From a gamma proteobacterium symbiont of Stewartia floridana (GTDB taxonomy: Bacteria; Pseudomonadota; Gammaproteobacteria; Chromatiales; Chromatiaceae): DNA of 64,000 nt. The notes under the pieces were generated by a model, which was not told where the DNA came from, did no database searches, and worked only from the letters and a program-made list of their open reading frames with translations. The stretch lies in contig NAUB01000025.1 of NCBI GenBank assembly GCA_003676145.1, forward strand, positions 62,001 to 126,000, given 5' to 3'. The position numbers and the translations under genes were made by a program. The number at the start of each line of letters is the position of its first letter. Within the stretch, counting starts at the first letter, position 1. This document shows positions 16,721-24,726 of the stretch, piece after piece.

Positions 16721-19700
16721 ATGAAAAGGTCTACTACCATGAAGCAAACACTGAAACCCATCGTAGTCGCCTGTGCCTTGGCTTTAGGTGCCGGACAAGC
16801 GAATGCATTGGATGTCTATCTCATTGCTAAACCATTCATAAAGGATCTGCCACTTTCGGGTGGCGGGACGCAAACCACCACCATGTGGGGTTATGCTCTG
16901 GATGATATCGGTTCTCCTGGTGCCTGCTACAATGCGGGCAACCCGGCGGATGCTGCCTGTACTGGTGCCGTAGCGAGTGCACCAGGGCCGCGGATCACCA
17001 TCGATCCAGCCGATCCTGTATTGAACATCTATCTCACCAATCTGCTGGATGAGCCGACCTCGATCGTGATTCCGGGTCAGCAGCTACCGCAGATGGGGCC
17101 AACCTGGGACGACGGCACAACAGGTGCTCGTACCAATCTGACCCAGAAGGTGCGTTCTTATGGTGTTGAAGCAGCGGCCAATGGGGGCACGCAGGTCTAC
17201 TCCTGGGCGGGCGCCAATGCCATCGACAATAGCGGTACACTGATGTATCACACGGGTACCTGGCCACAGAAGCAGCTCTATATGGGGCTTGCCGGTGTAG
17301 TCACTAAAGACGCTGATGTTGGCAATGTGCTCTATGATCATGACGGGGTTCCCGCCAGTGGTGATGAAGTAACCTATGCGAACGAGTTGATCCTCTTCTA
17401 CCACGATGTGGATACGGATTTTAACGCCGATGTGGTTGCCGGTACGCTGGAAAGTGCCATTCATCGTCATCCTACTTGGTATATGATCAATGGCGAACCT
17501 TACCAGGCCGGTTTTGCGGATATCGTCAACGGTTCAGATGGTGTCACTCCACTGACAACCGCTGGTCCGACCCTGCTGCGTTATGTCAGTGCCGCGAGTG
17601 AGAAGCATATCTCTGTATTGCAGGGCCTCTACGGTACAATCCATGCTGAGGACGGCATCCCCTATACTTATGAGGATGCTACTGGTGTGCATACCGCACC
17701 AAAAACTCAGTACTCCATTGGTATACCACCCCTGAAGACCAAAGATGTGGTCATTCATCCCACTTTCGGTGGTCGCTATGCGGTCTATGATGGCAACGGC
17801 AACATGACCAACCCGAGTGATCCTGAAGTGTTCACACAGGGCGACGATATCGGCGGCATGCTGCGTTTTCTCGCATTCAATGCCAACGGTAACAATCAAC
17901 CACCGATTGCCAATGCGGATCCGATCACCATCCAGATTCCGGAAATCGTCAGTGCTGACACAGCCTATCAGGTCACTGAGACCATCAATGTACTGGCCAA
18001 TGACCTGGATCCGGATAATGATGCCCTGATCCTTGGTGCAACTTCGATCGTCGGTGATGTCTTCTCGATTCCCGGTCTGACAATGTCATTGGATTGTCTG
18101 GCTGGCGGAACAACTTGTGATCTGACCGTCGATTCGCAACTGCCACCCACGGTAGTTGGGGGTGAAACCGCTCTGTATAACTATGAAATCACCACTGCGG
18201 TCAATACAACGCCGGTTCTTGGCAATATTGATCTGACCGTCGAGGTTAACGCTGCACCTGTACTGGCGGCTGCTCCTCAAGTCGTGGTGACCACAGACCA
18301 GCTGGTTGCCGATGTGGCTACCATCAATCTGGCGGATCTGGTAGCGGATGCAACCGATGCGACGGCCGGTGATACGGTAACCGTATCGGATACACCTCCG
18401 GTTGCCATCGCGGCTGTTCCTTCAACCACCGCAACCTTGCTGGGTTGTGACTACGTGGCAGGTACCTGCAGCATCAGCTTTGCGGGTACACCGGCTCCAG
18501 AACAGTTGAGCCTGGACTTCACCATGACCGACGGTCTGAATGTGGTTGAGGGTCAGTCTGCAACAGTCTCCCTGGCCTTCCCTGGACCAACGTTGTTTGA
18601 TGATACGACCACGCTGGATCAGGTCGGTGCGCTGGATCTTGCCGCGAACGATGTCAACCTGCCGGCCACTTACGGTCTGGCGCTGGCAACCGCTCCGTCG
18701 GCCGGTACTGCGACTGTGGAAGATGACGGTACGATTACCTACACCACAACCGCAGCACCGTTTACCGGTGACAGCTTCACCTACTGTCTGACCGCAGCGC
18801 CTCTGGATGACGTCTGTCTGACCGATCCGCCAGCTGCAACGGTGACCATCGATCCTGCTCCGGCATCCGGATTGATCGCTGTCGGTGGCAAGACCTATAC
18901 CGCTGATGAGGATTCGATCCTTGATGTACTTGCAGCCAACGGTCTGTTGATCGGTGAATCACCCATCAATGGCGGTACCCTGGCGGTAGTCGTGGATAGT
19001 GCACCGACCTGTGCCAACACCACAGCCGGCAGCTTCACCTACGATGGTACGACGGGTGAGTTCCACTATGAGCCTCTGTTGGATTGGAATAGTGTCAATC
19101 CGCCAGTGGACGACGCAGATGCCTGTACCCTGAATGACACCGCAGGTGCCAGAGGTGCCGACACCATCGTCTACCATCTGGAAGAGACCTATGACGATGG
19201 CGGCAATCTGGTAACCATAAGCAGTAATACGGTAACTGCTGAGATCACTGTCAATCCGGTCAACGATGCTCCAGTGGCTGTGAACGATACGTTCTATGTC
19301 CAGGATGCCTCTACCGCTGTATTGGATGGACAGGGTGAGCCAGTATCCATGACCTTCAGTGTTGCACCCGCAGGTGTTCTCGCGAACGATACCGATCTCG
19401 AGAATGACGGACTGCTGGCGACCGAAGTGAATGATCCTGACAACCTGGATCCTGCACTGGGTATCGATGGTTCCATACCAAGCTTTGCGATCGATCCTGT
19501 CGCAGTCGGTGTTCTGACCAGCATCGAGTATGAAGCGAGTGATCTGGTTGCTCAGAGCAACACCGCTACGGCAGACATCGTGCGTCAGGTCTCGGTTACC
19601 CGGGCCTCCTATCTGCAACGCGGCACAGCTGGTACCGGCAATGACAGATGGCGCATCAGAGGTTTGGTCGATACTGCCATACCCACGACAGGTAATACCC

Positions 19701-19972
19701 CTGGTGTTAATGTCTATCTGGTACGTGTTGTCAACGGAACACCTACCCCACGTATACCAATCGTGGTGACCGTAGGTGCTGGCAACAACAACAGTGGACG
19801 TATTAGGGCGAGTGGCGGACAGCATGTCTGGGGTCTCAATGTCAACAACGTTGGCAATACCCGACCAGAAATTGAGTCACCCGGTGTTGATGACTATCTG
19901 GAAGTTGAGGTGATTGATGCTAATTTCCCCAACGCGGTCTACTACAACGTCCCAATCGATATCCAGCCATAA
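16721..19972 (+). CDS. Multicopper oxidase-like domains fused to cadherin-like repeats (MCO-3)
   Basis: 1083-aa exported protein. The ATG at 16721 follows gggaggg and opens a signal peptide (cleavage near QANA). Residues about 25-390 are two cupredoxin domains of the same MCO family: YHTGTWPQKQLYMGL, MINGEPYQAGFADI, LLRYVSAASEKHISVLQG, AEDGIPY and KTKDVVIHPT all match family landmarks, but the copper histidines are missing. From about 393 (NQPPIANADP) to about 950 run cadherin/Big-like beta-sandwich repeats of the kind seen in surface adhesins (NAPVAVNDTF, LANDTDLENDG). A last Arg/Asn-rich beta domain ends the protein. It likely gives structural domains and an extracellular arm to the MCO complex; this is inference. 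Confidence 0.82.
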   Translation: MKRSTTMKQTLKPIVVACALALGAGQANALDVYLIAKPFIKDLPLSGGGTQTTTMWGYALDDIGSPGACYNAGNPADAACTGAVASAPGPRITIDPADPVLNIYLTNLLDEPTSIVIPGQQLPQMGPTWDDGTTGARTNLTQKVRSYGVEAAANGGTQVYSWAGANAIDNSGTLMYHTGTWPQKQLYMGLAGVVTKDADVGNVLYDHDGVPASGDEVTYANELILFYHDVDTDFNADVVAGTLESAIHRHPTWYMINGEPYQAGFADIVNGSDGVTPLTTAGPTLLRYVSAASEKHISVLQGLYGTIHAEDGIPYTYEDATGVHTAPKTQYSIGIPPLKTKDVVIHPTFGGRYAVYDGNGNMTNPSDPEVFTQGDDIGGMLRFLAFNANGNNQPPIANADPITIQIPEIVSADTAYQVTETINVLANDLDPDNDALILGATSIVGDVFSIPGLTMSLDCLAGGTTCDLTVDSQLPPTVVGGETALYNYEITTAVNTTPVLGNIDLTVEVNAAPVLAAAPQVVVTTDQLVADVATINLADLVADATDATAGDTVTVSDTPPVAIAAVPSTTATLLGCDYVAGTCSISFAGTPAPEQLSLDFTMTDGLNVVEGQSATVSLAFPGPTLFDDTTTLDQVGALDLAANDVNLPATYGLALATAPSAGTATVEDDGTITYTTTAAPFTGDSFTYCLTAAPLDDVCLTDPPAATVTIDPAPASGLIAVGGKTYTADEDSILDVLAANGLLIGESPINGGTLAVVVDSAPTCANTTAGSFTYDGTTGEFHYEPLLDWNSVNPPVDDADACTLNDTAGARGADTIVYHLEETYDDGGNLVTISSNTVTAEITVNPVNDAPVAVNDTFYVQDASTAVLDGQGEPVSMTFSVAPAGVLANDTDLENDGLLATEVNDPDNLDPALGIDGSIPSFAIDPVAVGVLTSIEYEASDLVAQSNTATADIVRQVSVTRASYLQRGTAGTGNDRWRIRGLVDTAIPTTGNTPGVNVYLVRVVNGTPTPRIPIVVTVGAGNNNSGRIRASGGQHVWGLNVNNVGNTRPEIESPGVDDYLEVEVIDANFPNAVYYNVPIDIQP

Positions 19973-19993
19973 GTAGTATCATGGCGTAAGGCA

Positions 19994-20018
19994 CCGCCCC
20001 CTGTACGTCAGGGGGCGG
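19994..20018 (+). terminator. GC-rich hairpin after the third oxidase gene
   Basis: Perfect 10-bp stem ccgccccctg / cagggggcgg with the loop tacgt, followed by attcttgtt. The U-rich tail is modest, so it may stop only part of the transcripts. It lies between the multicopper oxidase genes and the downstream accessory genes. Confidence 0.6.
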
Positions 20019-20066
20019 ATTCTTGTTAAGATCAACCGTCAAACGACACAATTCCTGGGTAGTATC

Positions 20067-20660
20067 ATGAAAAGTTCGCACTTTTCCGACAAAACGCCTG
20101 AGGATGAAAAGGAGAGACATCCTGGAGGCAATCCTCTGCTTGTAATACTGGTCCTGGTGATCTGCACCACGGCCTTTCTTGCATTCACCGCATCGGTCGC
20201 CAAGGCGGAGAGTAAAACCGCTCCACAGGCCGCAGAGCAGGCGGCACCCAAGCCCTGGAAACCGCCTGTTGCCATGCTGGCAGTTCCCAAACCTCCTGTG
20301 GATAAGGAGACCGCCAAGAAGATTGCGGAAAAATGGGGTATCGAACTGCTCAGTCTGCGTCTGGCTGCAGCCGGTTACATGATCGATTTCAGATTTAAGG
20401 TACTGGATATCGAAAAAGCCAAGATTTTTTTCGACAGTCGCATCAAACCGCACCTCAAAGTCGAGAAATCTAATGCTAAACTACCTATACCCATGGCCGC
20501 CAAGGTTGGTGCCTTCAGACCAACCAACCGGGGTATGAACATCAAGTCCAATAAAACCTACTATATGGTATTTGGCAATCCTGATGCCCATGTGAAATCA
20601 GGAGAAAAAGTAACAATGGTGATCGGCGACTTCAAAGCTGAAAATTTAACAGTCAACTGA
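20067..20660 (+). CDS. One-TM membrane protein of unknown function
   Basis: 197 aa, not recognised. A charged N-terminus (about 1-22) is followed by one transmembrane helix (about 24-46, LLVILVLVICTTAFLAF), then an Ala/Pro/Lys-rich linker (about 48-85) and a folded part of about 110 residues rich in Lys. Topology suggests a type II membrane protein with its C-terminal domain in the periplasm. It sits between MCO-3 and the Calx-beta protein in the same direction, so a role as an assembly or anchoring factor for the cluster is possible but not shown. Confidence 0.7.
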   Translation: MKSSHFSDKTPEDEKERHPGGNPLLVILVLVICTTAFLAFTASVAKAESKTAPQAAEQAAPKPWKPPVAMLAVPKPPVDKETAKKIAEKWGIELLSLRLAAAGYMIDFRFKVLDIEKAKIFFDSRIKPHLKVEKSNAKLPIPMAAKVGAFRPTNRGMNIKSNKTYYMVFGNPDAHVKSGEKVTMVIGDFKAENLTVN

Positions 20661-20682
20661 TCCGTTGACTCGAGAAGGAAAT

Positions 20683-23600
20683 ATGCAATATAGAAATCAT
20701 CTGCTTGGTTTTCTAACACTACTCGGACTGGTCTCATCTTTCGAATCCCACGCTGTCGTGACCGTCTATTGCTGCGATGCAACAGCCGAGGCCCAATTCA
20801 TCCAGGATCTTTCCAATCTCCCATCCATCTCGCCAGACATCACCAAAGAGAGCTTCGAAGGCAGTGCCTGGGACGGCACCCGCAGTACCGGTGTTCAGAG
20901 TGTGACCTCCCAAGGCATCACCTGGGCGGGCAGTTCCACGGAAGCCTCCTTTGTGCGTACCTCCACCAGTGGTGGCGATGTGCATGAGGGCAGCTATCTG
21001 ATGTTCCCAGTGGACAACCGAAATGATCACCTGGTACCGGATAAGTACACCTTGACCGCCAGCGGCACGACCCTCTACGGCGTAGGCGGCTGGTTTCGCA
21101 GTAGTACGGGCGCAAAGATCGGTTTTACCACCAACGGCTCGGCTCCGGTCGACTTCACCGGTTCACAGGCCACGGTTACAGGCTGGACCTTTCTCGGTTT
21201 CATCGATGATGCCGGTTTCACCAACGTACTGGTAGAGGCTGTGGATGAGGGGGGAGATGAGGTCAATATCTTCTTCTCAGATGATTTTACGCTGGGTGCC
21301 CAGTCCGGTGCATTCCCCGGCCAGAAACTGCAGTTCAGCAGCGCCACCTACAGCGTGGCTGAGAATGCCGCGACCCTTCAGCTCACCGTGGAACGTACCG
21401 GTGGTACCAGTGGTGCACTCTCCGTTGACTATGCAACTGACAGTGACAGTGAGACCGACACGGCAAGTGCCAATCTGGACTACACACCGGTTTCCGGAAC
21501 CCTCAATTTCGCCGATGGTGAGAGTAGCCAGCAGATCAGCATCGATATTCTGGACGACACCATCTTCGAGGACAGTGAGACGTTTACGATCAATCTGAGT
21601 GGTCTCAACATCGGTGCGCAGAACAGTGCCACGGTGACCATCACCGACAACGATGCGCCGGCCGTAGGCGAGGTCCAGTTCAGCAGCAGTACCTATACCT
21701 TCAGTGAAGGTGACGGCAGCGTTACCATCACCGTGCAGCGCGACGGCGGCAGCTCCGGCAGTGGTTCGGTGGATTATGCCATGAGTGACGCAACGGCCAC
21801 CGTAGGCAGTGACTACACCGCCGCCTCCGGAACGCTTTCGTTTGTCGACGGACAGATCAGCAGCAGCATAACCCTGGCCATCACAGACGATGCCACTACG
21901 GAAGGTACCGAGTCGCTCTTGATCACCCTCTCGAATCCTGTCTCGGTCGCACTGGCAGCCCGGGATGTTACCGAAGTCTCGATCACCGACAATGAGCCGG
22001 TCTCGAGTTCCGGTAGCCTGCAGTTCAGTGGTTCCAGTTATACCGCCTCAGAGGGCGATACATCGATTCTGGTGCCGGTGACCCGCACCAACGGCAGCAG
22101 TGGTGCTGTCTCGATCAGCTGTTCAACCAGCGATCTTACCGCCACCGCCGGAGCTGACTATACAGCAACCCAGGCCACGGTCAGTTTTGCCGATGGTGAA
22201 CTCACCAGCAATTGTACGATTCCGATTCTGGATGACAGCAGTTACGAAGCGGATGAGACCCTGATGGTCACCCTGGCTACGCCAACAGGTGGCGCTGTAC
22301 TTGGCACACCGGCCTCTGCGGTCGTGACTTTGAGCAGTGATGATCCGATACCTGCCGCGGGTAGCATTCAGTTCAGTCTCTCTGAGTATCAACTGAATGA
22401 GGATGGTGGCACCGCCACGATCTCTGTCTCCCGCTCAGGCGGCAGCAGTGGCGCCGTTGGGGTCAGCTATGCCACCAGTGATTCAACAGCCACCGCTGGT
22501 GAGGATTACACAGCCGCTTCCGGCAGCGTCAACTTTGCCAATGGTGGGACCAGTGGATCATTCCAGGTAACACTGCTCGACGACAGTGAATACGAAGGGG
22601 ATGAGCGTGTCACGCTGACTCTGAGCAACCCAACCGGTGGCGCCGTGCTGGGGCAGACATCCCAGGTCGATTTGGTGATCACTGAAGATGATGCGGCACC
22701 GGCAACCGGCTTGCTGGTCTTCAGTGCCAGCGCGCTTGGTGCGGACGAGACTGACGGACTGATCGAGGTAACCGTCGAACGTCAGGGTGGCAGTAGCGGT
22801 GCTGCACAGGTCAACTATGCAACCGCAGACGGCACCGCAATTGCCGGTATCGACTATCAGGTTGCCAGTGGTACCCTGATGTTTGCGGATGGCGAAATAT
22901 CCAAGACATTCGAAATCACCATCGTCGACGACGGACTCTTTGAAGGTACCGAAACCATTAATCTGATTCTGTCCGATGCGGTTGGCGCGTCACTGGGTGA
23001 TACCGCTACCGCAACCATCAGCGTGACCGATGATGACGAGCCGCCTGCTGCCGGTTCTCTGATCTTCTCCAATTCAGCCATCACGGCGGCTGAGGATGGC
23101 GGCGATGTCACCGTTACCGTTTCCCGCAGTGGTGGTTCAACCGGTGCCGTATCGGTCGATTACAACACAGCGGATGGCACTGCGATTGCCTCTTCGGACT
23201 ATACCTACACCTCCGGCAGCATCAGTTTTGCCGATGGGGATGCAGCGGATAAGACCTTTACCGTTCCACTGCTGAACGATTCTGAGGTGGAGTCCGATGA
23301 GACAATTCTACTGCAGATGAGTAACTTTCAGGGTGGGGCGGTAGCGGGTGATCAGAGCAGTGGCCAGATTACCATCACCGATGATGACGTACTCAACGCA
23401 TCCACCGTGATTGGTTTCACCATCACCAGCCTTACTGTGAATGAATCTTCCGTCAATGCGAGCTTCACCATCGATCGCAGTGTTGTTCTGACTAGCACGG
23501 TCAGTGTCGATCTGAGCGTTGGCACATCGACCGCTGTTGCCGGCACCGATTTCAATGTCACCACAGGAACCCTGCAGTTTGCCAGTGGCGAGACACAAAA

Positions 23601-23898
23601 GACGATCAATGTGGAGATCATTGACAATACGGTTGTTGATGGAGACCGGACAATCACCTTTGTGCTGGGTAATGCCTCCGGTACCGCAACCATCGACAGC
23701 AACAGTGGCAGCTTCACCCTGACCATCTCCGATGATGAGCAGGATGGTGGCAGTGATGGAGATGACAACGGCGGTGGCGGCGGTGGTGGCGGATCCGCCG
23801 ACCTGATGCTTCTGCTGGGCTTGATGATCATCTTCTTCGGATATCTGCAGCTGCAGAATGCCCGTCAGGCACGAGCCCACGCAAAACGTCGTGCTTAA
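20683..23898 (+). CDS. Calx-beta repeat surface protein with GlyGly-CTERM-like tail
   Basis: 1071-aa exported protein. The ATG at 20683 follows agaagga and starts a signal peptide (LLGFLTLLGLVSSFESHA). Residues about 30-205 form an N-terminal jelly-roll-like domain. Then seven Calx-beta repeats run from about 210 to about 1020, each with strands like LQFSSATYSVAEN, a GG-SSGA turn, DYTAASGTLSFADG and TITDND. The C-terminus has an eight-Gly run, a hydrophobic helix (DLMLLLGLMIIFFGYL) and a basic tail ending KRRA. That order (Gly-rich, helix, Arg-rich) is the GlyGly-CTERM signal, known to be cut by rhombosortase in bacteria with T2SS. The DDD/DND Calx-beta loops suggest calcium-dependent folding. 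Confidence 0.88.
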   Translation: MQYRNHLLGFLTLLGLVSSFESHAVVTVYCCDATAEAQFIQDLSNLPSISPDITKESFEGSAWDGTRSTGVQSVTSQGITWAGSSTEASFVRTSTSGGDVHEGSYLMFPVDNRNDHLVPDKYTLTASGTTLYGVGGWFRSSTGAKIGFTTNGSAPVDFTGSQATVTGWTFLGFIDDAGFTNVLVEAVDEGGDEVNIFFSDDFTLGAQSGAFPGQKLQFSSATYSVAENAATLQLTVERTGGTSGALSVDYATDSDSETDTASANLDYTPVSGTLNFADGESSQQISIDILDDTIFEDSETFTINLSGLNIGAQNSATVTITDNDAPAVGEVQFSSSTYTFSEGDGSVTITVQRDGGSSGSGSVDYAMSDATATVGSDYTAASGTLSFVDGQISSSITLAITDDATTEGTESLLITLSNPVSVALAARDVTEVSITDNEPVSSSGSLQFSGSSYTASEGDTSILVPVTRTNGSSGAVSISCSTSDLTATAGADYTATQATVSFADGELTSNCTIPILDDSSYEADETLMVTLATPTGGAVLGTPASAVVTLSSDDPIPAAGSIQFSLSEYQLNEDGGTATISVSRSGGSSGAVGVSYATSDSTATAGEDYTAASGSVNFANGGTSGSFQVTLLDDSEYEGDERVTLTLSNPTGGAVLGQTSQVDLVITEDDAAPATGLLVFSASALGADETDGLIEVTVERQGGSSGAAQVNYATADGTAIAGIDYQVASGTLMFADGEISKTFEITIVDDGLFEGTETINLILSDAVGASLGDTATATISVTDDDEPPAAGSLIFSNSAITAAEDGGDVTVTVSRSGGSTGAVSVDYNTADGTAIASSDYTYTSGSISFADGDAADKTFTVPLLNDSEVESDETILLQMSNFQGGAVAGDQSSGQITITDDDVLNASTVIGFTITSLTVNESSVNASFTIDRSVVLTSTVSVDLSVGTSTAVAGTDFNVTTGTLQFASGETQKTINVEIIDNTVVDGDRTITFVLGNASGTATIDSNSGSFTLTISDDEQDGGSDGDDNGGGGGGGGSADLMLLLGLMIIFFGYLQLQNARQARAHAKRRA

Positions 23899-23925
23899 GA
23901 GCAGTAACATATAAGGGTGTATACG

Positions 23926-24726
23926 ATGGATAAGAGCGCATGGATTAACGATTCGATCGAAAAGTGTTTCAGTGGCTTGCTAAAGGCTTCTGTGCTTTCT
24001 GTTGCCCTGTTGGCAACCTCCGGAGTCAATGCCACTGATCTGCCAAGCATTGTGAAATCCGAAGGTGATGAGACCCTTGGGCCCCAGTTCAAGCTCGACT
24101 GTGTCACCCGACCAGGTAAACCTCAGAACCATGCCGATCGGTTCAAGGTTGCCATGAACACGCACGACCATTCCCAGCATGCCGGTCACGATGAACATGC
24201 CCATCACCGGGCCATGATGGAGGACAAGTCCTACAAGGTAAATCATGCCAGCTATCATTTGCCGGATGTGAATCTGACCTCTCACAAAGGCGAGCAGAAG
24301 AAGCTGGCGGACATCCTCAACAATGACAAACCGGTGATGCTCAACTTCATCTTCACCACCTGTACCACCATCTGTCCGGTTCTGTCGGCCAGTTTTCATC
24401 AGGTACAGGAGATCCTGGGTGATGAGGTGGGTGATGTTTCCATGGTATCAATCACCATCGATCCGGACTATGATACGCCTGAACAGTTGATGAAATACTC
24501 GAAACGGTTCAAAGCTGGTGAGCAGTGGAATTTTTATACCGGTAGCTACAATGATGTGGTTACCGTCGAAAAGGCCTTTGATATCTTCCGTGGTTCAAAA
24601 ATGAACCATGAACCGATTACCCTGATCAGGAATCAAGGTGGACAGCACTGGACGCGCATCAATGGTCTGGCCAGTGCAGAAGATATTGTCAAGGAGTACA
24701 AAAAGATCGTATCGGCTGCAAATTGA
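23926..24726 (+). CDS. SCO1/SenC-family copper chaperone with His-rich insert
   Basis: 266-aa exported thioredoxin-fold protein. The ligands known for copper binding in this family are present: Cys146 and Cys150 in TTCTTICPV and His228 in SKMNHEP. Ahead of the domain lies a His-rich segment at residues 80-94 (HDHSQHAGHDEHAHH) that most SCO proteins lack and that could hold extra copper. The N-terminus has a hydrophobic signal (about 20-37). ATG 23926 is preferred over GTG 23917 because of the aaggg at 23913. Known SCO proteins load copper into cytochrome oxidase; no oxidase genes are here, so delivery to the neighbouring multicopper oxidases is the likely role. Confidence 0.88.
   Translation: MDKSAWINDSIEKCFSGLLKASVLSVALLATSGVNATDLPSIVKSEGDETLGPQFKLDCVTRPGKPQNHADRFKVAMNTHDHSQHAGHDEHAHHRAMMEDKSYKVNHASYHLPDVNLTSHKGEQKKLADILNNDKPVMLNFIFTTCTTICPVLSASFHQVQEILGDEVGDVSMVSITIDPDYDTPEQLMKYSKRFKAGEQWNFYTGSYNDVVTVEKAFDIFRGSKMNHEPITLIRNQGGQHWTRINGLASAEDIVKEYKKIVSAAN

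Noticed and set aside
21300-23700. Possible DNA tandem repeat or CRISPR-like array
   Set aside because: The periodic signal comes from seven Calx-beta protein repeats with diverged DNA, not from short direct repeats with spacers.
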